Source: Streptomyces pinistramenti
GTDB lineage: Bacteria; Actinomycetota; Actinomycetes; Streptomycetales; Streptomycetaceae
DNA: 64,000 nucleotides
Reading direction: 5' to 3'
Assembly (NCBI RefSeq): GCF_020564935.1
Contig: NZ_JAJCXB010000044.1
Span: forward strand, 1-64,000
This document shows, piece after piece, positions 33,618-41,787 of this stretch. The notes under the pieces are model-generated. The model had not been told where the DNA came from, made no database searches, and saw only the letters and a program-made list of their open reading frames with translations. How positions within the stretch are numbered: the stretch's first letter is position 1; the number at the start of each line of letters is the position of its first letter. The translations under genes were made by a program, and so were the position numbers.

Positions 33618-33661
33618 GGGCGCGCCGGTGCCGTCCGGGCGGCGGACGGCACCGGGCGCCC
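33618..33661 (-). terminator. Terminator after pfkA
   Basis: GGTGCCGTCCG (33627-33637) pairs perfectly with CGGACGGCACC (33643-33653), and the stem continues outward with one bulge. It starts six bases after the pfkA stop. Confidence 0.75.
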
Positions 33662-33666
33662 GCGGC

Positions 33667-34695
33667 TCAGCCGAAGAAGACCCCGACCTCGGCGTAGAGC
33701 GCCGGATCGACGGTCTTGAGCTGCGCCGTCGCCTCCGCGATCGGCACCCGCACGATGTCCGTGCCGCGCAGCGCGACCATCTTCCCGAAGTCGCGCTCGT
33801 GCACCGCGTCGATGGCGTGCAGCCCGAAGCGGGTGGCCAGCCAGCGGTCGAAGGCGCTGGGTGTGCCGCCGCGCTGGGTGTGGCCGAGCACGGTGGTGCG
33901 CGCTTCCTTGCCGGTCCGCCGTTCGATCTCCTTGGCCAGCCACTCCCCCACACCCGACAGCCGGACGTGCCCGAACGAGTCGGTGCTCCCGTCCTTGAGC
34001 ACCATCTGGCCGTCCTTGGGCATCGAGCCCTCGGCGACGACGACGATCGGGGCGTAGCGGACCGTGAAGCGGGACTCGATCCAGCCGCAGACCTGCTCGA
34101 TGTCGAAGCGCTGCTCGGGGATGAGGATGACGTTCGCGCCGCCGGCCAGCCCGGAGTGCAGCGCGATCCAGCCGGCGTGCCGGCCCATCACCTCGACGAC
34201 CAGCACCCGCATGTGGGACTCGGCGGTGGTGTGCAGCCGGTCGATGGCCTCGGTGGCGACACCCACGGCGGTGTCGAAGCCGAAGGTGTAGTCGGTGGCC
34301 GAGAGGTCGTTGTCGATCGTCTTGGGGACGCCGACACACGGGATGCCGTGCTCGTCCGAGAGCCGGGCGGCGACGCCGAGGGTGTCCTCGCCGCCGATCG
34401 TGATCAGCGCCTCGACCTCCTCCTTGGCGAGCGTCTCCTTGATCCGGCGGATGCCGTCGTCCTGCTGGAAGGGGTTGGTCCGCGAGGAGCCCAGGATCGT
34501 GCCGCCGCGCGGGAGGATGCCGCGGACCGCCGGGATGTCCAGCGGCACGGTGTCGCCCTCCAGCGGCCCGCGCCAGCCGTCCCGGAAGCCGACGAAGTCG
34601 TATCCGTACTCCTGGGTGCCCTTGCGGACGGCACCCCTGATCACCGCGTTCAGACCGGGGCAGTCGCCACCGCCGGTCAGTACTCCGACCCGCAT
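33667..34695 (-). CDS. pfkA: 6-phosphofructokinase, probably PPi-type
   Basis: Phosphofructokinase phosphorylates fructose 6-phosphate in glycolysis. The 342-residue product has GVLTGGGDCPGLNAVIRG at the start, substrate loop PKTIDNDL with Lys125, EVMGRHAGWIA, and LGHTQRGGTPSAFDR. The phosphoryl-donor site reads GGEDT, with Asp at position 104. In the family Gly there goes with ATP use, while Asp together with Lys in PKTIDND goes with pyrophosphate use. I therefore expect PPi as donor, or weak ATP activity. Streptomyces usually carry several pfkA copies, so this may not be the main glycolytic one. Confidence 0.93.
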   Translation of the reverse strand: MRVGVLTGGGDCPGLNAVIRGAVRKGTQEYGYDFVGFRDGWRGPLEGDTVPLDIPAVRGILPRGGTILGSSRTNPFQQDDGIRRIKETLAKEEVEALITIGGEDTLGVAARLSDEHGIPCVGVPKTIDNDLSATDYTFGFDTAVGVATEAIDRLHTTAESHMRVLVVEVMGRHAGWIALHSGLAGGANVILIPEQRFDIEQVCGWIESRFTVRYAPIVVVAEGSMPKDGQMVLKDGSTDSFGHVRLSGVGEWLAKEIERRTGKEARTTVLGHTQRGGTPSAFDRWLATRFGLHAIDAVHERDFGKMVALRGTDIVRVPIAEATAQLKTVDPALYAEVGVFFG

Positions 34696-34906
34696 CGCTG
34701 CTTCACCTACATCCCGTCAGTGGCCGCGCACGGCCGTGAATGAGCCGACCCGGTCACGCTAATGGTGATCTGGGTCACTCCGGGATGGGGCAGGCGACGA
34801 TTCCGTTGCGCGGAGGGGGAGTTGACGCGGAGCGTTCACCCGTACGAGCGGAACGTGCCGCCCGGTGGACGCGAACGCCCGTCAGCGGGCCGCGCCACCG
34901 GGACGG

Positions 34907-35578
34907 TCACGCCTCGTCGAGGCCGCGCTCTATCGCGTACCGGACCAGCTCGACGCGGTTGTGCAACTGGAGCTTGCCCAGGGTGTTCTGGACGTGGTTC
35001 TGCACCGTGCGGTGCGAGATGACGAGCCGTTCGGCGATCTGCTTGTACGAGAGGCCCTTGGCGACCAGCCGCAGCACCTCGGTCTCCCGCTCCGTCAGCC
35101 GCGGCGCGCCCGGCTCGTCCGCCGTCGCGGGCGCCGGCTCCGTCGCCAGCCTGCGGTACTCGCCCAGCACCAGGCCCGCAAGACCCGGCGTGAAGACCGG
35201 CTCGCCCGCCGCCGTCCGCCGTACCGCGTCCAACAGCTCTTCCGTACTGGCCGACTTGAGGAGGTAGCCGGTCGCGCCGGACTTCACCGCCTCCAGCACA
35301 TCGGCGTGCTCGCCGCTCGCGGAGAGCACCAGCACCCGCAGCGCGGGATTGCCGCCGACCAGCTTCCGGCACACCTGCACGCCGGGCAGGCCCGGCAGAT
35401 TGAGGTCGAGGACCAGCACATCGGGCGCCGCCGCCTGCGCCCTGCGGACCGCCTGGGGCCCGTCCCCCGCCGTGGCCACCACGTCGAGCCCGGCGGCCGC
35501 CAGGTCCCGCGCCACCGCGTCCCGCCACATCGGGTGGTCGTCGACCACCATCACCTTCAGGCCGGCCTGCTCACTCAT
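34907..35578 (-). CDS. LuxR-type response regulator
   Basis: The 223-residue NarL/FixJ-class regulator has a receiver with the acidic pocket VVDDHP and phospho-acceptor Asp in VLVLDLNLPG, switch Ser and Lys (SASGE, YLLKS), and a C-terminal LuxR HTH (LTERETEVLRLVAKGLSYKQIAERL). It overlaps the sensor kinase gene by eight bases, so the two are translated together and form a two-component pair. Confidence 0.94.
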   Translation of the reverse strand: MSEQAGLKVMVVDDHPMWRDAVARDLAAAGLDVVATAGDGPQAVRRAQAAAPDVLVLDLNLPGLPGVQVCRKLVGGNPALRVLVLSASGEHADVLEAVKSGATGYLLKSASTEELLDAVRRTAAGEPVFTPGLAGLVLGEYRRLATEPAPATADEPGAPRLTERETEVLRLVAKGLSYKQIAERLVISHRTVQNHVQNTLGKLQLHNRVELVRYAIERGLDEA

Positions 35579-36860
35579 GTGTCCGCCATCCCCCGTCGTC
35601 GCCCTCGGACGCAGCGTCCTTGGGAACCGTCAACTCCACTTCCGTGCCCTGGCCGGGGACCGAGATCCAGTCGGCGCTGCCGCCCCACTCCGCCAGCCGC
35701 CCGCGGATCGAGAGGGCGACGCCGAGCCGGCCCTCGCGTTCGGCGTCCGCGAGCCGGCCCTCGGGAATACCGGGGCCGTCGTCGCGCACCGTCACGATCA
35801 CCGCGTCCGCCTCGTCCTCCACCAGGATCCACGCCTGGGCCTCGTCCCCCGCGTGCACCCGCACATTGTCCAACGCGGCACCGACAGCGGCCGCGAGAGA
35901 GGCGGCGGCACCCGCGGGCAGCTCCACCGGGGCGCCCGGTTCGGAGAACGTGACACCACGGCCCGCGTACGGAGCGAGCAGCGCGCGGACATCGCACGGT
36001 GCCCCGGACGGCGCCTGCGCGCCCGCCTGCACCGGCACGGCCACCGGGGTGCCCGCCGCCTCGGTGCGGGGCGCCGGCACCAGGCCGCTGGAGACCAACG
36101 TCCGCAGCGCGACCTCCTGTTCGCCCGCCATCCGGCCCAGCTCCGCGGCCTCGCCGCCGATCGCGGCGCCGCGCCGCTGCACCATCGCCAGGACCTGGAG
36201 GACGCTGTCGTGGATGTCGCGGGCCAGCCGCTCCCGCTCACGGGTCGCCGCCTCGATCTGCAGGGCGCGGGCGAGCGTGCGCTCACTGGCGCGTGCCACC
36301 TCGACGACATAGCCGATCGCCACGCTGGCCACCCAGACCAGGACGACGTTGTGGATGGTGTTGCCGGCCAGTTCCTCGCGTTCGACGAGGTTGGCGACGG
36401 CCACCACACTGGACGCCGCCATCGCCCAGCGCCAGCCGCCCTTGATCGCGAAACCCAGGACGGCGCCCGCGGTCCAGATGGACGGCAGCGTGGCCGCGCC
36501 GCCCATGATGCGGTCGTGCGATTCGACCAGCATGGTCAGCAGGATGCCGCCGACGGCGAAGGTGAGGTCGGCGAGGAGGAAGTGCCGCGTGCAGCGCTCG
36601 GCGGAGGTCGTCCGGCGCCAGGTCAGCGCCATCCAGACGGTGAGCGCGCCCATGTAGCCGACCGCGCCCAGCGGATGCTCGTACTTGCGGTACTGGGCGG
36701 CGACCAGGCACAGGGTGTAGATCAGGGTCAGGATGCGGTAGCCGGTCAGCGCCCGCCACAACGGGAGTTCGACCGACATCCGCAGCTTCGGCGGCGGCTT
36801 GCCGCGGCTCTGTTCCGACGCACCGCCGCGCCCCGCCGTCCGTATGCCGGTGTCGGTCAT
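35571..36860 (-). CDS. MacS-family sensor histidine kinase
   Basis: The 429-residue kinase has about five or six membrane helices (residues 40-200). A HisKA_3 dimerisation helix follows, with RERLARDIHDSVLQVLAMVQ holding the phosphorylated His, and a GHKL ATPase domain contains ALDNVRVHAG, VRDDGPGIP and GVALSIRGRL. MacS-type kinases are conserved in actinobacteria next to this regulator; their signal is unclear. ATG 36860 with GGAG upstream is preferred over a start 27 bases farther. Confidence 0.9.
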   Translation of the reverse strand: MTDTGIRTAGRGGASEQSRGKPPPKLRMSVELPLWRALTGYRILTLIYTLCLVAAQYRKYEHPLGAVGYMGALTVWMALTWRRTTSAERCTRHFLLADLTFAVGGILLTMLVESHDRIMGGAATLPSIWTAGAVLGFAIKGGWRWAMAASSVVAVANLVEREELAGNTIHNVVLVWVASVAIGYVVEVARASERTLARALQIEAATRERERLARDIHDSVLQVLAMVQRRGAAIGGEAAELGRMAGEQEVALRTLVSSGLVPAPRTEAAGTPVAVPVQAGAQAPSGAPCDVRALLAPYAGRGVTFSEPGAPVELPAGAAASLAAAVGAALDNVRVHAGDEAQAWILVEDEADAVIVTVRDDGPGIPEGRLADAEREGRLGVALSIRGRLAEWGGSADWISVPGQGTEVELTVPKDAASEGDDGGWRTHE

Positions 36861-36889
36861 GCCGGCTCCCACCCCCTCGCCGGGCACGG

Positions 36890-37675
36890 CTACGCCCCGG
36901 CCCCGGCCTTGCCTTCGCCGTCCGTCCCGTCGCGCCCGGCCTTGCCCGGCTGCTCGGCCTCGGCCTTCTTCTTCGCCTCTGCCGCCTTGGCCGCGTCGGC
37001 GATCTGCCGCTTGGCCGCCGTCGCGTAGATGTCGACGTACTCCTGGCCGGACAACTTCATGATCTCGTACATCACTTCGTCGGTGACCGACCGCAGGATG
37101 AAGCGGTCGCCCTCCATGCCCTGGTAGCGGGCGAAGTCCAGCGGCTTGCCGATCCGGATACCGGGCCGGATCATCTTCGGCACGACCTTGCCCGGGGGCT
37201 GCACCTTCTCGGTGTCGATCATCGCGACGGGGATGACCGGCGCACCGGTCGCCAGCGCCACCCGCGCCAGGCCGCCCGGCTTGCCGCGGTAGAGCCGGCC
37301 GTCGGGCGAGCGGGTGCCCTCCGGATAGATGCCGAACAGCTCACCGCGCTCCAGCACCTCGATCCCGCTCTTGATGGCGGCCTCGCCCGCGCCCCGGCCA
37401 CCCGAACGGTCCACCGGAAGCTGCCCGACGCCCTTGAAGAACGCGGCGGTCAGCTTCCCCTTCACGCCCGGGGACGTGAAGTACTCGGCCTTGGCGATGA
37501 AGGTGACCTTGCGGTCGAGCACCGCGGGCAGGAAGAAGGAGTCCGAGAAGGACAGATGGTTGCTCGCGAGGATCGCCGGACCCTCGGCGGGAATGTTCTC
37601 GATGCCTTCCACCCAGGGCCGGAACGCGAGCTTGAGCGAGCCGCCGATGGAAAACTTCATTGCGCCGTAGATCAA
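36890..37675 (-). CDS. 1-acyl-sn-glycerol-3-phosphate acyltransferase (PlsC-type)
   Basis: The 261-residue protein has the acyltransferase blocks NHLSFSDSFFLP (H-x4-D), GVGQLPVDRSGGRG, FGIYPEGTRSPDG and VIPVAMID in order. PlsC enzymes acylate lysophosphatidate, giving phosphatidate for phospholipids; some actinobacterial paralogues act in mannoside or triglyceride pathways. Start TTG 37675 is chosen because a perfect AGGAGG lies seven bases upstream; an ATG 15 bases later is too far from it. The C-terminal Lys/Ala/Glu-rich tail is variable. It sits in the same place as Rv2182c in M. tuberculosis. Confidence 0.9.
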   Translation of the reverse strand: MIYGAMKFSIGGSLKLAFRPWVEGIENIPAEGPAILASNHLSFSDSFFLPAVLDRKVTFIAKAEYFTSPGVKGKLTAAFFKGVGQLPVDRSGGRGAGEAAIKSGIEVLERGELFGIYPEGTRSPDGRLYRGKPGGLARVALATGAPVIPVAMIDTEKVQPPGKVVPKMIRPGIRIGKPLDFARYQGMEGDRFILRSVTDEVMYEIMKLSGQEYVDIYATAAKRQIADAAKAAEAKKKAEAEQPGKAGRDGTDGEGKAGAGA

Positions 37676-37864
37676 CCGACTGCCTCCTGTGTGTGACGCA
37701 AAGACCTTAACCTGCCCCCGGCGGCCCGCTCGCCGCAACGGGTCCGCCGCCGCACCACGGGCGGCCCCGCCCTCCCGCCGCCGCCCTCCGGCCTACCCGC
37801 ACGGCGTCACTCCGCGTACGCTGCAAGTGACCTGCCAGGCCCCCTTATCGATCGGAGTCCCCCG

Positions 37865-38662
37865 GTGCCGCTCCTTCCCGGAGCCGAGCCGTTCCGCCGT
37901 GACGGCGGAGAGGTCGGCGTCCTCGTGTGCCACGGCTTCACCGGCTCCCCCCAGTCCGTCCGCCCCTGGGCCGGGTATCTGGCCGACCGGGGGCTGACCG
38001 TCGCGCTGCCGCTGCTGCCGGGCCACGGCACCCGCTGGCAGGACATGCAGGTCACGACGTGGCAGGACTGGTACGCGGAGGTGGACCGCGAGCTGCGGGC
38101 GCTGACCGCCCGCTGCTCGAAGGTCTTCGTCTGCGGCCTGTCGATGGGCGGCGCGCTGGCACTGCGGCTGGCCGCCAGGCACGGCGACGCGATCAGCGGG
38201 GTGGTCGTGGTGAATCCGGCCAACAAGGTGCACGACGCGGCAGCGCCGCTGCTGCCGGTGCTGCGCCATGTCGTCCGCACCACCAAGGGCCTGGCGAGCG
38301 ACATCGCCAAGCCGGGCGCCGATGAGGTCGGCTACGACCGGGTGCCGCTGCACGCCGCGCATTCGGTGCGCCGGTTCTTCCAGCTGGTGGACTCCGAACT
38401 CCCGCAGGTCACCCAGCCGTTGCTGGTGATGACCAGCCCGCAGGACCACGTCGTGCCGCCCACGGACTCCGAGCGCATCCTGAGCCGGGTCTCCTCGTCC
38501 GACGTGCGCCAGACGCTGCTGGAGCGCAGCTACCACGTCGCCACGCTCGACCACGACGCCGAGCAGATCTTCCGCGACACCGCCGCCTTCATCTCCCGGC
38601 TGGCCCCGGAGGCGCTGGCGGATGCGGCGGACGAGGGGACGGCGGCCCGTGGCGGAGCCTAG
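37865..38662 (+). CDS. Carboxylesterase/lipase-like alpha/beta hydrolase
   Basis: The 265-residue enzyme matches the Est30/monoacylglycerol lipase group: VLVCHGFTGSPQSVRPWA, LLPGHGTRWQDM, nucleophile Ser in VCGLSMGGALALRLA, Asp in TSPQDHVVPP, His in SYHVATLDHDA. It probably hydrolyses medium-chain esters or monoacylglycerols. GTG 37865 has GGAG upstream. It overlaps the next gene by 14 bases. Confidence 0.9.
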   Translation: MPLLPGAEPFRRDGGEVGVLVCHGFTGSPQSVRPWAGYLADRGLTVALPLLPGHGTRWQDMQVTTWQDWYAEVDRELRALTARCSKVFVCGLSMGGALALRLAARHGDAISGVVVVNPANKVHDAAAPLLPVLRHVVRTTKGLASDIAKPGADEVGYDRVPLHAAHSVRRFFQLVDSELPQVTQPLLVMTSPQDHVVPPTDSERILSRVSSSDVRQTLLERSYHVATLDHDAEQIFRDTAAFISRLAPEALADAADEGTAARGGA

Positions 38663-39317
38663 CCCCCGCGATCCGCAGGATCCGCTGGACGAAGAGGCCG
38701 CCTGGGCCGAGATCGTGGCGGGTTACGGCGAGGAGCCGCGCATCCCGGCATGGGACGACGCGGCGGACGAGCCGGACCGTGAAGGCCGCGCGGGCGAGGA
38801 CGGCGGCGCCCCGGCGGGGCCCGCGGCCTCCTCCGGCCCGGCCGGCCTGCCGGGAGCGCCCGACCTGACGAAGCCGGATCCGGCGAAGCCCGCCGCGGAC
38901 GCCCGTCCCGAGGGCCTCGGCGAGATCCAGGAGCGCCCGCGGCGCGGCCCGGGTGCGCCCGGCGGCGGCTCGGCGGGCAGCTTCGTCGTCTACGCGCCCG
39001 GAGTCGGCCCGCGCGACTGGGACGCCGCGCAGCCCTCCGACGACGACTTCGACGACGGCGACGAGGGCCACTTCACGCCGCCCGAACCGCCGCCGCTGCC
39101 GCACGCCGACGTGACCGCGCGGTTCGCCTGGCTCGCGGTGCTCGGCGGTCCGCTGCTGCTGCTGGTGATGGTGCTCATCCAGCAGCCCATGACGTGGTGG
39201 ATCACGGTGCTGGGTGTCGGCGGCTTCCTCGGCGGCTTCGGCACCCTCGTGGCCCGGATGAAGAGCGACGACGAGGACGACGACGGCCCGGCGCCGGGCA
39301 GCGGCGCGGTGGTCTGA
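38649..39317 (+). CDS. Acidic actinobacterial membrane protein of unknown function
   Basis: The 222-residue product has a long hydrophilic, Pro/Asp/Glu-rich N-terminal half that includes WAEIVAGYGEEP, a conserved-looking FTPPEPPPLPHADV, then two membrane helices near 160-182 and 187-205 and a short acidic tail. I recognise it only as a conserved hypothetical of this locus. GTG 38649 overlaps the esterase gene, suggesting co-translation and a related place in the membrane. Confidence 0.82.
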   Translation: MAEPSPRDPQDPLDEEAAWAEIVAGYGEEPRIPAWDDAADEPDREGRAGEDGGAPAGPAASSGPAGLPGAPDLTKPDPAKPAADARPEGLGEIQERPRRGPGAPGGGSAGSFVVYAPGVGPRDWDAAQPSDDDFDDGDEGHFTPPEPPPLPHADVTARFAWLAVLGGPLLLLVMVLIQQPMTWWITVLGVGGFLGGFGTLVARMKSDDEDDDGPAPGSGAVV

Positions 39318-39323
39318 CGCCGC

Positions 39324-40076
39324 TCAGGGCGCGTCGGCCGGCACCCGCAGCGCCGCCAGGACCGGCAGATGGTCGGTGGCGGCGACGAGGTCGGCGGCGT
39401 GCACACCCGGCAGGCCGTACGGCACCCCGCAGCCCAGCACCTCGATGCCGCCGGTGGTGAAGACCGCGTCGATCCGCTGGTGCGGGTCACGGGGCGTGGA
39501 CGTGAACTCCCCGCCCCACGGCCTCGCCGCCCAGGCGTCGGTGAGCGAGTGCGCGAGGAGCCGGAAACTGCGGCCCTGCGGCCGGTCGTTGAGGTCGCCG
39601 GCCACCACCGCGTACGGCACGCCGAGCCGCTCAAGATGCTCCAGCAGCAGTCCCGCCTGCCCGTGGCGCTCCCCGGCCGCGAGGCTGAGGTGGCAGCTGA
39701 GCACGCCGAACCTGGCCCGGCCGATCCGTACCACCGCGGTCGCGAGTCCGCGCCGGTGCAGGCCCGGGGTGCGGGGCAGCAGGACGTCCTCCGTGCGCTC
39801 CACGTGGGCGCGCAGCGAGGAGAGGATCATCGGCCCCGCGGTGGTGGCGCCACCGGTGACGTACACCAGGCCGCTCTCCCGGGCCAGCCGCTCGGCGGCC
39901 TTGCGCCAGCGGAAGAACCGCGGCGCCTCCTGGATCAGCACCAGGTCGGGTGCGCAGGCGCGGATGACCCGGGCCAGCGCCGCCCGGTCGTCCCGCAGCG
40001 AGCGGATGTTGTAGCTGAGTACCCGGACGACGGCCGAACCGTCGGGCTCGGTACGGGAATCGGGCAGCGCGGTCAC
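39324..40076 (-). CDS. Endonuclease/exonuclease/phosphatase-fold protein
   Basis: The 250-residue protein has the EEP fold landmarks VLSYNIRSL, LVLIQEAP (metal Glu), GVLSCHLS, VAGDLNDRP, and a closing ATDHLPVLA with catalytic Asp-His. The family includes nucleases, sphingomyelinases and inositol phosphatases; the substrate here cannot be read. GTG 40076 with GAGGAC upstream is chosen. It converges with the preceding membrane protein gene, 6 bp apart. Confidence 0.87.
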   Translation of the reverse strand: MTALPDSRTEPDGSAVVRVLSYNIRSLRDDRAALARVIRACAPDLVLIQEAPRFFRWRKAAERLARESGLVYVTGGATTAGPMILSSLRAHVERTEDVLLPRTPGLHRRGLATAVVRIGRARFGVLSCHLSLAAGERHGQAGLLLEHLERLGVPYAVVAGDLNDRPQGRSFRLLAHSLTDAWAARPWGGEFTSTPRDPHQRIDAVFTTGGIEVLGCGVPYGLPGVHAADLVAATDHLPVLAALRVPADAP

Positions 40077-40169
40077 GGGTGCGGGTCCTCTCGGCGGCGG
40101 CGTCACGGCCACGATAGGACAGCGCCCGCCGCGCTCCCGTGGGAACACGGCGGGCGGTGGTGCTCAGCC

Positions 40170-41111
40170 TCAGCCCTGGCGTGCCAGGTCGGCGGCGCCC
40201 ACCAGACCTGCCTTGCCGCCGAGTTGGGCGGCGAGTACCTGGGCGTGCGGACGCCACTGGTTGCCGACCAGCCAGCGGCGGAACGACTTGCGGATCGGGT
40301 CGAGCACCAGCTCGCCCTCGTCCGATACGCCGCCGCCGACGATGAAGGCGGACGGGTCGAAGAGCGAAGCGAGGTCGGCCAGCCCTGCACCGGCCCAGCG
40401 GGCCAGCTCGCGGAACGAGTCGATGGCGACCGGGTCGCCCTGCCGGGCGGCCTCGCTGATGTGCCGGCCCTCGATGCCCTCGGACGTGCCGTCGCCCAGC
40501 GCGAGCAGCACCGCGGCGTTCTCGGGGGTGGCGAAGGCGCGCTGGCGTGCGTAGCGCAGCAGGGCGCGGCCCGACGCGTACTGCTCCCAGCAGCCCTGGC
40601 TGCCGCAGCCGCACAGCAGGCCGTCCGGGACGACCCGGATGTGGCCGAACTCCGCGGCGACGCCGAAGCGGCCGCGGCGCAGCTTGTTGCCGATGATGAT
40701 GCCGCCGCCGAGGCCGGTGCCGAGCGTGATGCAGATGACGTCGCTGTGGCCCTGGCCCGCGCCGAAGCGGTACTCGCCCCAGGCCGCGGCGTTGGCGTCG
40801 TTCTCCACGACGACGGGGAGGCCGACGCGCTGTTCGACCTTGTCCTTGAGCGGTTCGTGGCGCCAGTCGATGTTCGGTGCGAAGAGGACCGTGGCCCGCT
40901 TCTCGTCGACGTAGCCCGCCGCGCCGATGCCGACGGCCTCGATCCGGTGGGCGGCGCCGACCGTGCGCACCGCGTCGGCGATGGCTTCGGTCAGCTCGTC
41001 GGTGGCCGGCGGAGTCGGTACCGTGCACGTCTCCAGGATCGAGCCCTCTTCGTCGACCACGCCGGCCGCGATCTTCGTGCCGCCGATGTCGACGCCGATG
41101 GTGAGTCCCAT
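40170..41111 (-). CDS. glkA: ROK-family glucokinase
   Basis: GlkA phosphorylates glucose with ATP and in Streptomyces is central to carbon catabolite repression. The 313-residue product begins MGLTIGVDIGGTK (phosphate-1 loop), has VENDANAAAWGE (glucose site with catalytic Asp), GTGLGGGIIIG, the zinc motif HIRVV...CGCGSQGCWEQYASG and a full ROK fold. The length equals S. coelicolor GlkA. It follows a DUF5304 gene on the same strand, with a 66-bp gap. Confidence 0.95.
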   Translation of the reverse strand: MGLTIGVDIGGTKIAAGVVDEEGSILETCTVPTPPATDELTEAIADAVRTVGAAHRIEAVGIGAAGYVDEKRATVLFAPNIDWRHEPLKDKVEQRVGLPVVVENDANAAAWGEYRFGAGQGHSDVICITLGTGLGGGIIIGNKLRRGRFGVAAEFGHIRVVPDGLLCGCGSQGCWEQYASGRALLRYARQRAFATPENAAVLLALGDGTSEGIEGRHISEAARQGDPVAIDSFRELARWAGAGLADLASLFDPSAFIVGGGVSDEGELVLDPIRKSFRRWLVGNQWRPHAQVLAAQLGGKAGLVGAADLARQG

Positions 41112-41177
41112 GTGTCCCTCAGATTTCGCTCGAACCCCGCCGGGGACAACCGTACCGGAGCACGTGGGGCCCGATTG

Positions 41178-41684
41178 TCAGTCGAGATCGATCCGCTCGG
41201 TGCCCGCGGGGCCGTCGTCGTCACGGGGGTCGCCGGTGCGTCCGGTGCCGTCGGTGCCGGGCGGGCGGCCGGTGCCCGCGGGGCGGTCGGTGGTGTCCTC
41301 GCGGGTCCACCGGGCCTCGCTGCCCTCGACGGCCGAGCGGTAGGCGGCGAGGAGTTCGGAGCCGGCCGCGGCGAGGTGGTCGAAGAGGTCGGGGTGGCGC
41401 TCGACGACCGGTTCGACGGCGGCCTTCGCCTGCTTGAACAGCTGGTTGACCGCACTCTGCGCAGCCATCCCGCCCAGGGCGCCGGGCAGCTGGATCCCGG
41501 CGAGCTTGTCCGTCACCGCCTCGGCGAGCTTGCGCAGTTCCTCGGCCGCGCTGCCGGGCTGCGGGCCGTACTCGGCACGGCGCCTGGCCTTCTCGGCGGC
41601 GAGGTCCTCGGCGCAGGCCCTCTCCCAGGCATCGGCATCGGGGCCGGCCGTACGGTCGGCCGGTCGCTCGGTGGCATCACTCAT
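41178..41684 (-). CDS. DUF5304-like protein
   Basis: The 168-residue soluble product has a helical core (WERACAEDLAAEKARRR, then ELRKLAEAVTDKL and SAVNQLFKQAKAAVEPVVERHPDLFDHLAAAGSELLAAYRSAVEG) and a disordered Gly/Thr/Asp-rich tail ending RIDLD. It resembles the DUF5304 family encoded beside glkA and the ArsA-like ATPase in streptomycetes. Function is unknown. ATG 41684 has GGAG upstream. Confidence 0.8.
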   Translation of the reverse strand: MSDATERPADRTAGPDADAWERACAEDLAAEKARRRAEYGPQPGSAAEELRKLAEAVTDKLAGIQLPGALGGMAAQSAVNQLFKQAKAAVEPVVERHPDLFDHLAAAGSELLAAYRSAVEGSEARWTREDTTDRPAGTGRPPGTDGTGRTGDPRDDDGPAGTERIDLD

Positions 41685-41787
41685 GGTGAACTCCGTGGAC
41701 TCCTGCGGCGGGCGGCTGCGGCGGCGCGCGGGGGCGCGGCGGCAGCCGGGACTCACCTTTGACGGTACCCGAACGGGGGTACCCGCT

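Noticed and set aside
32516..34339. A 607-residue dehydrogenase-phosphofructokinase fusion
   Set aside because: The long frame merely continues upstream through pfkA in the wrong frame; the dehydrogenase start at GTG 33532 has a good ribosome site.
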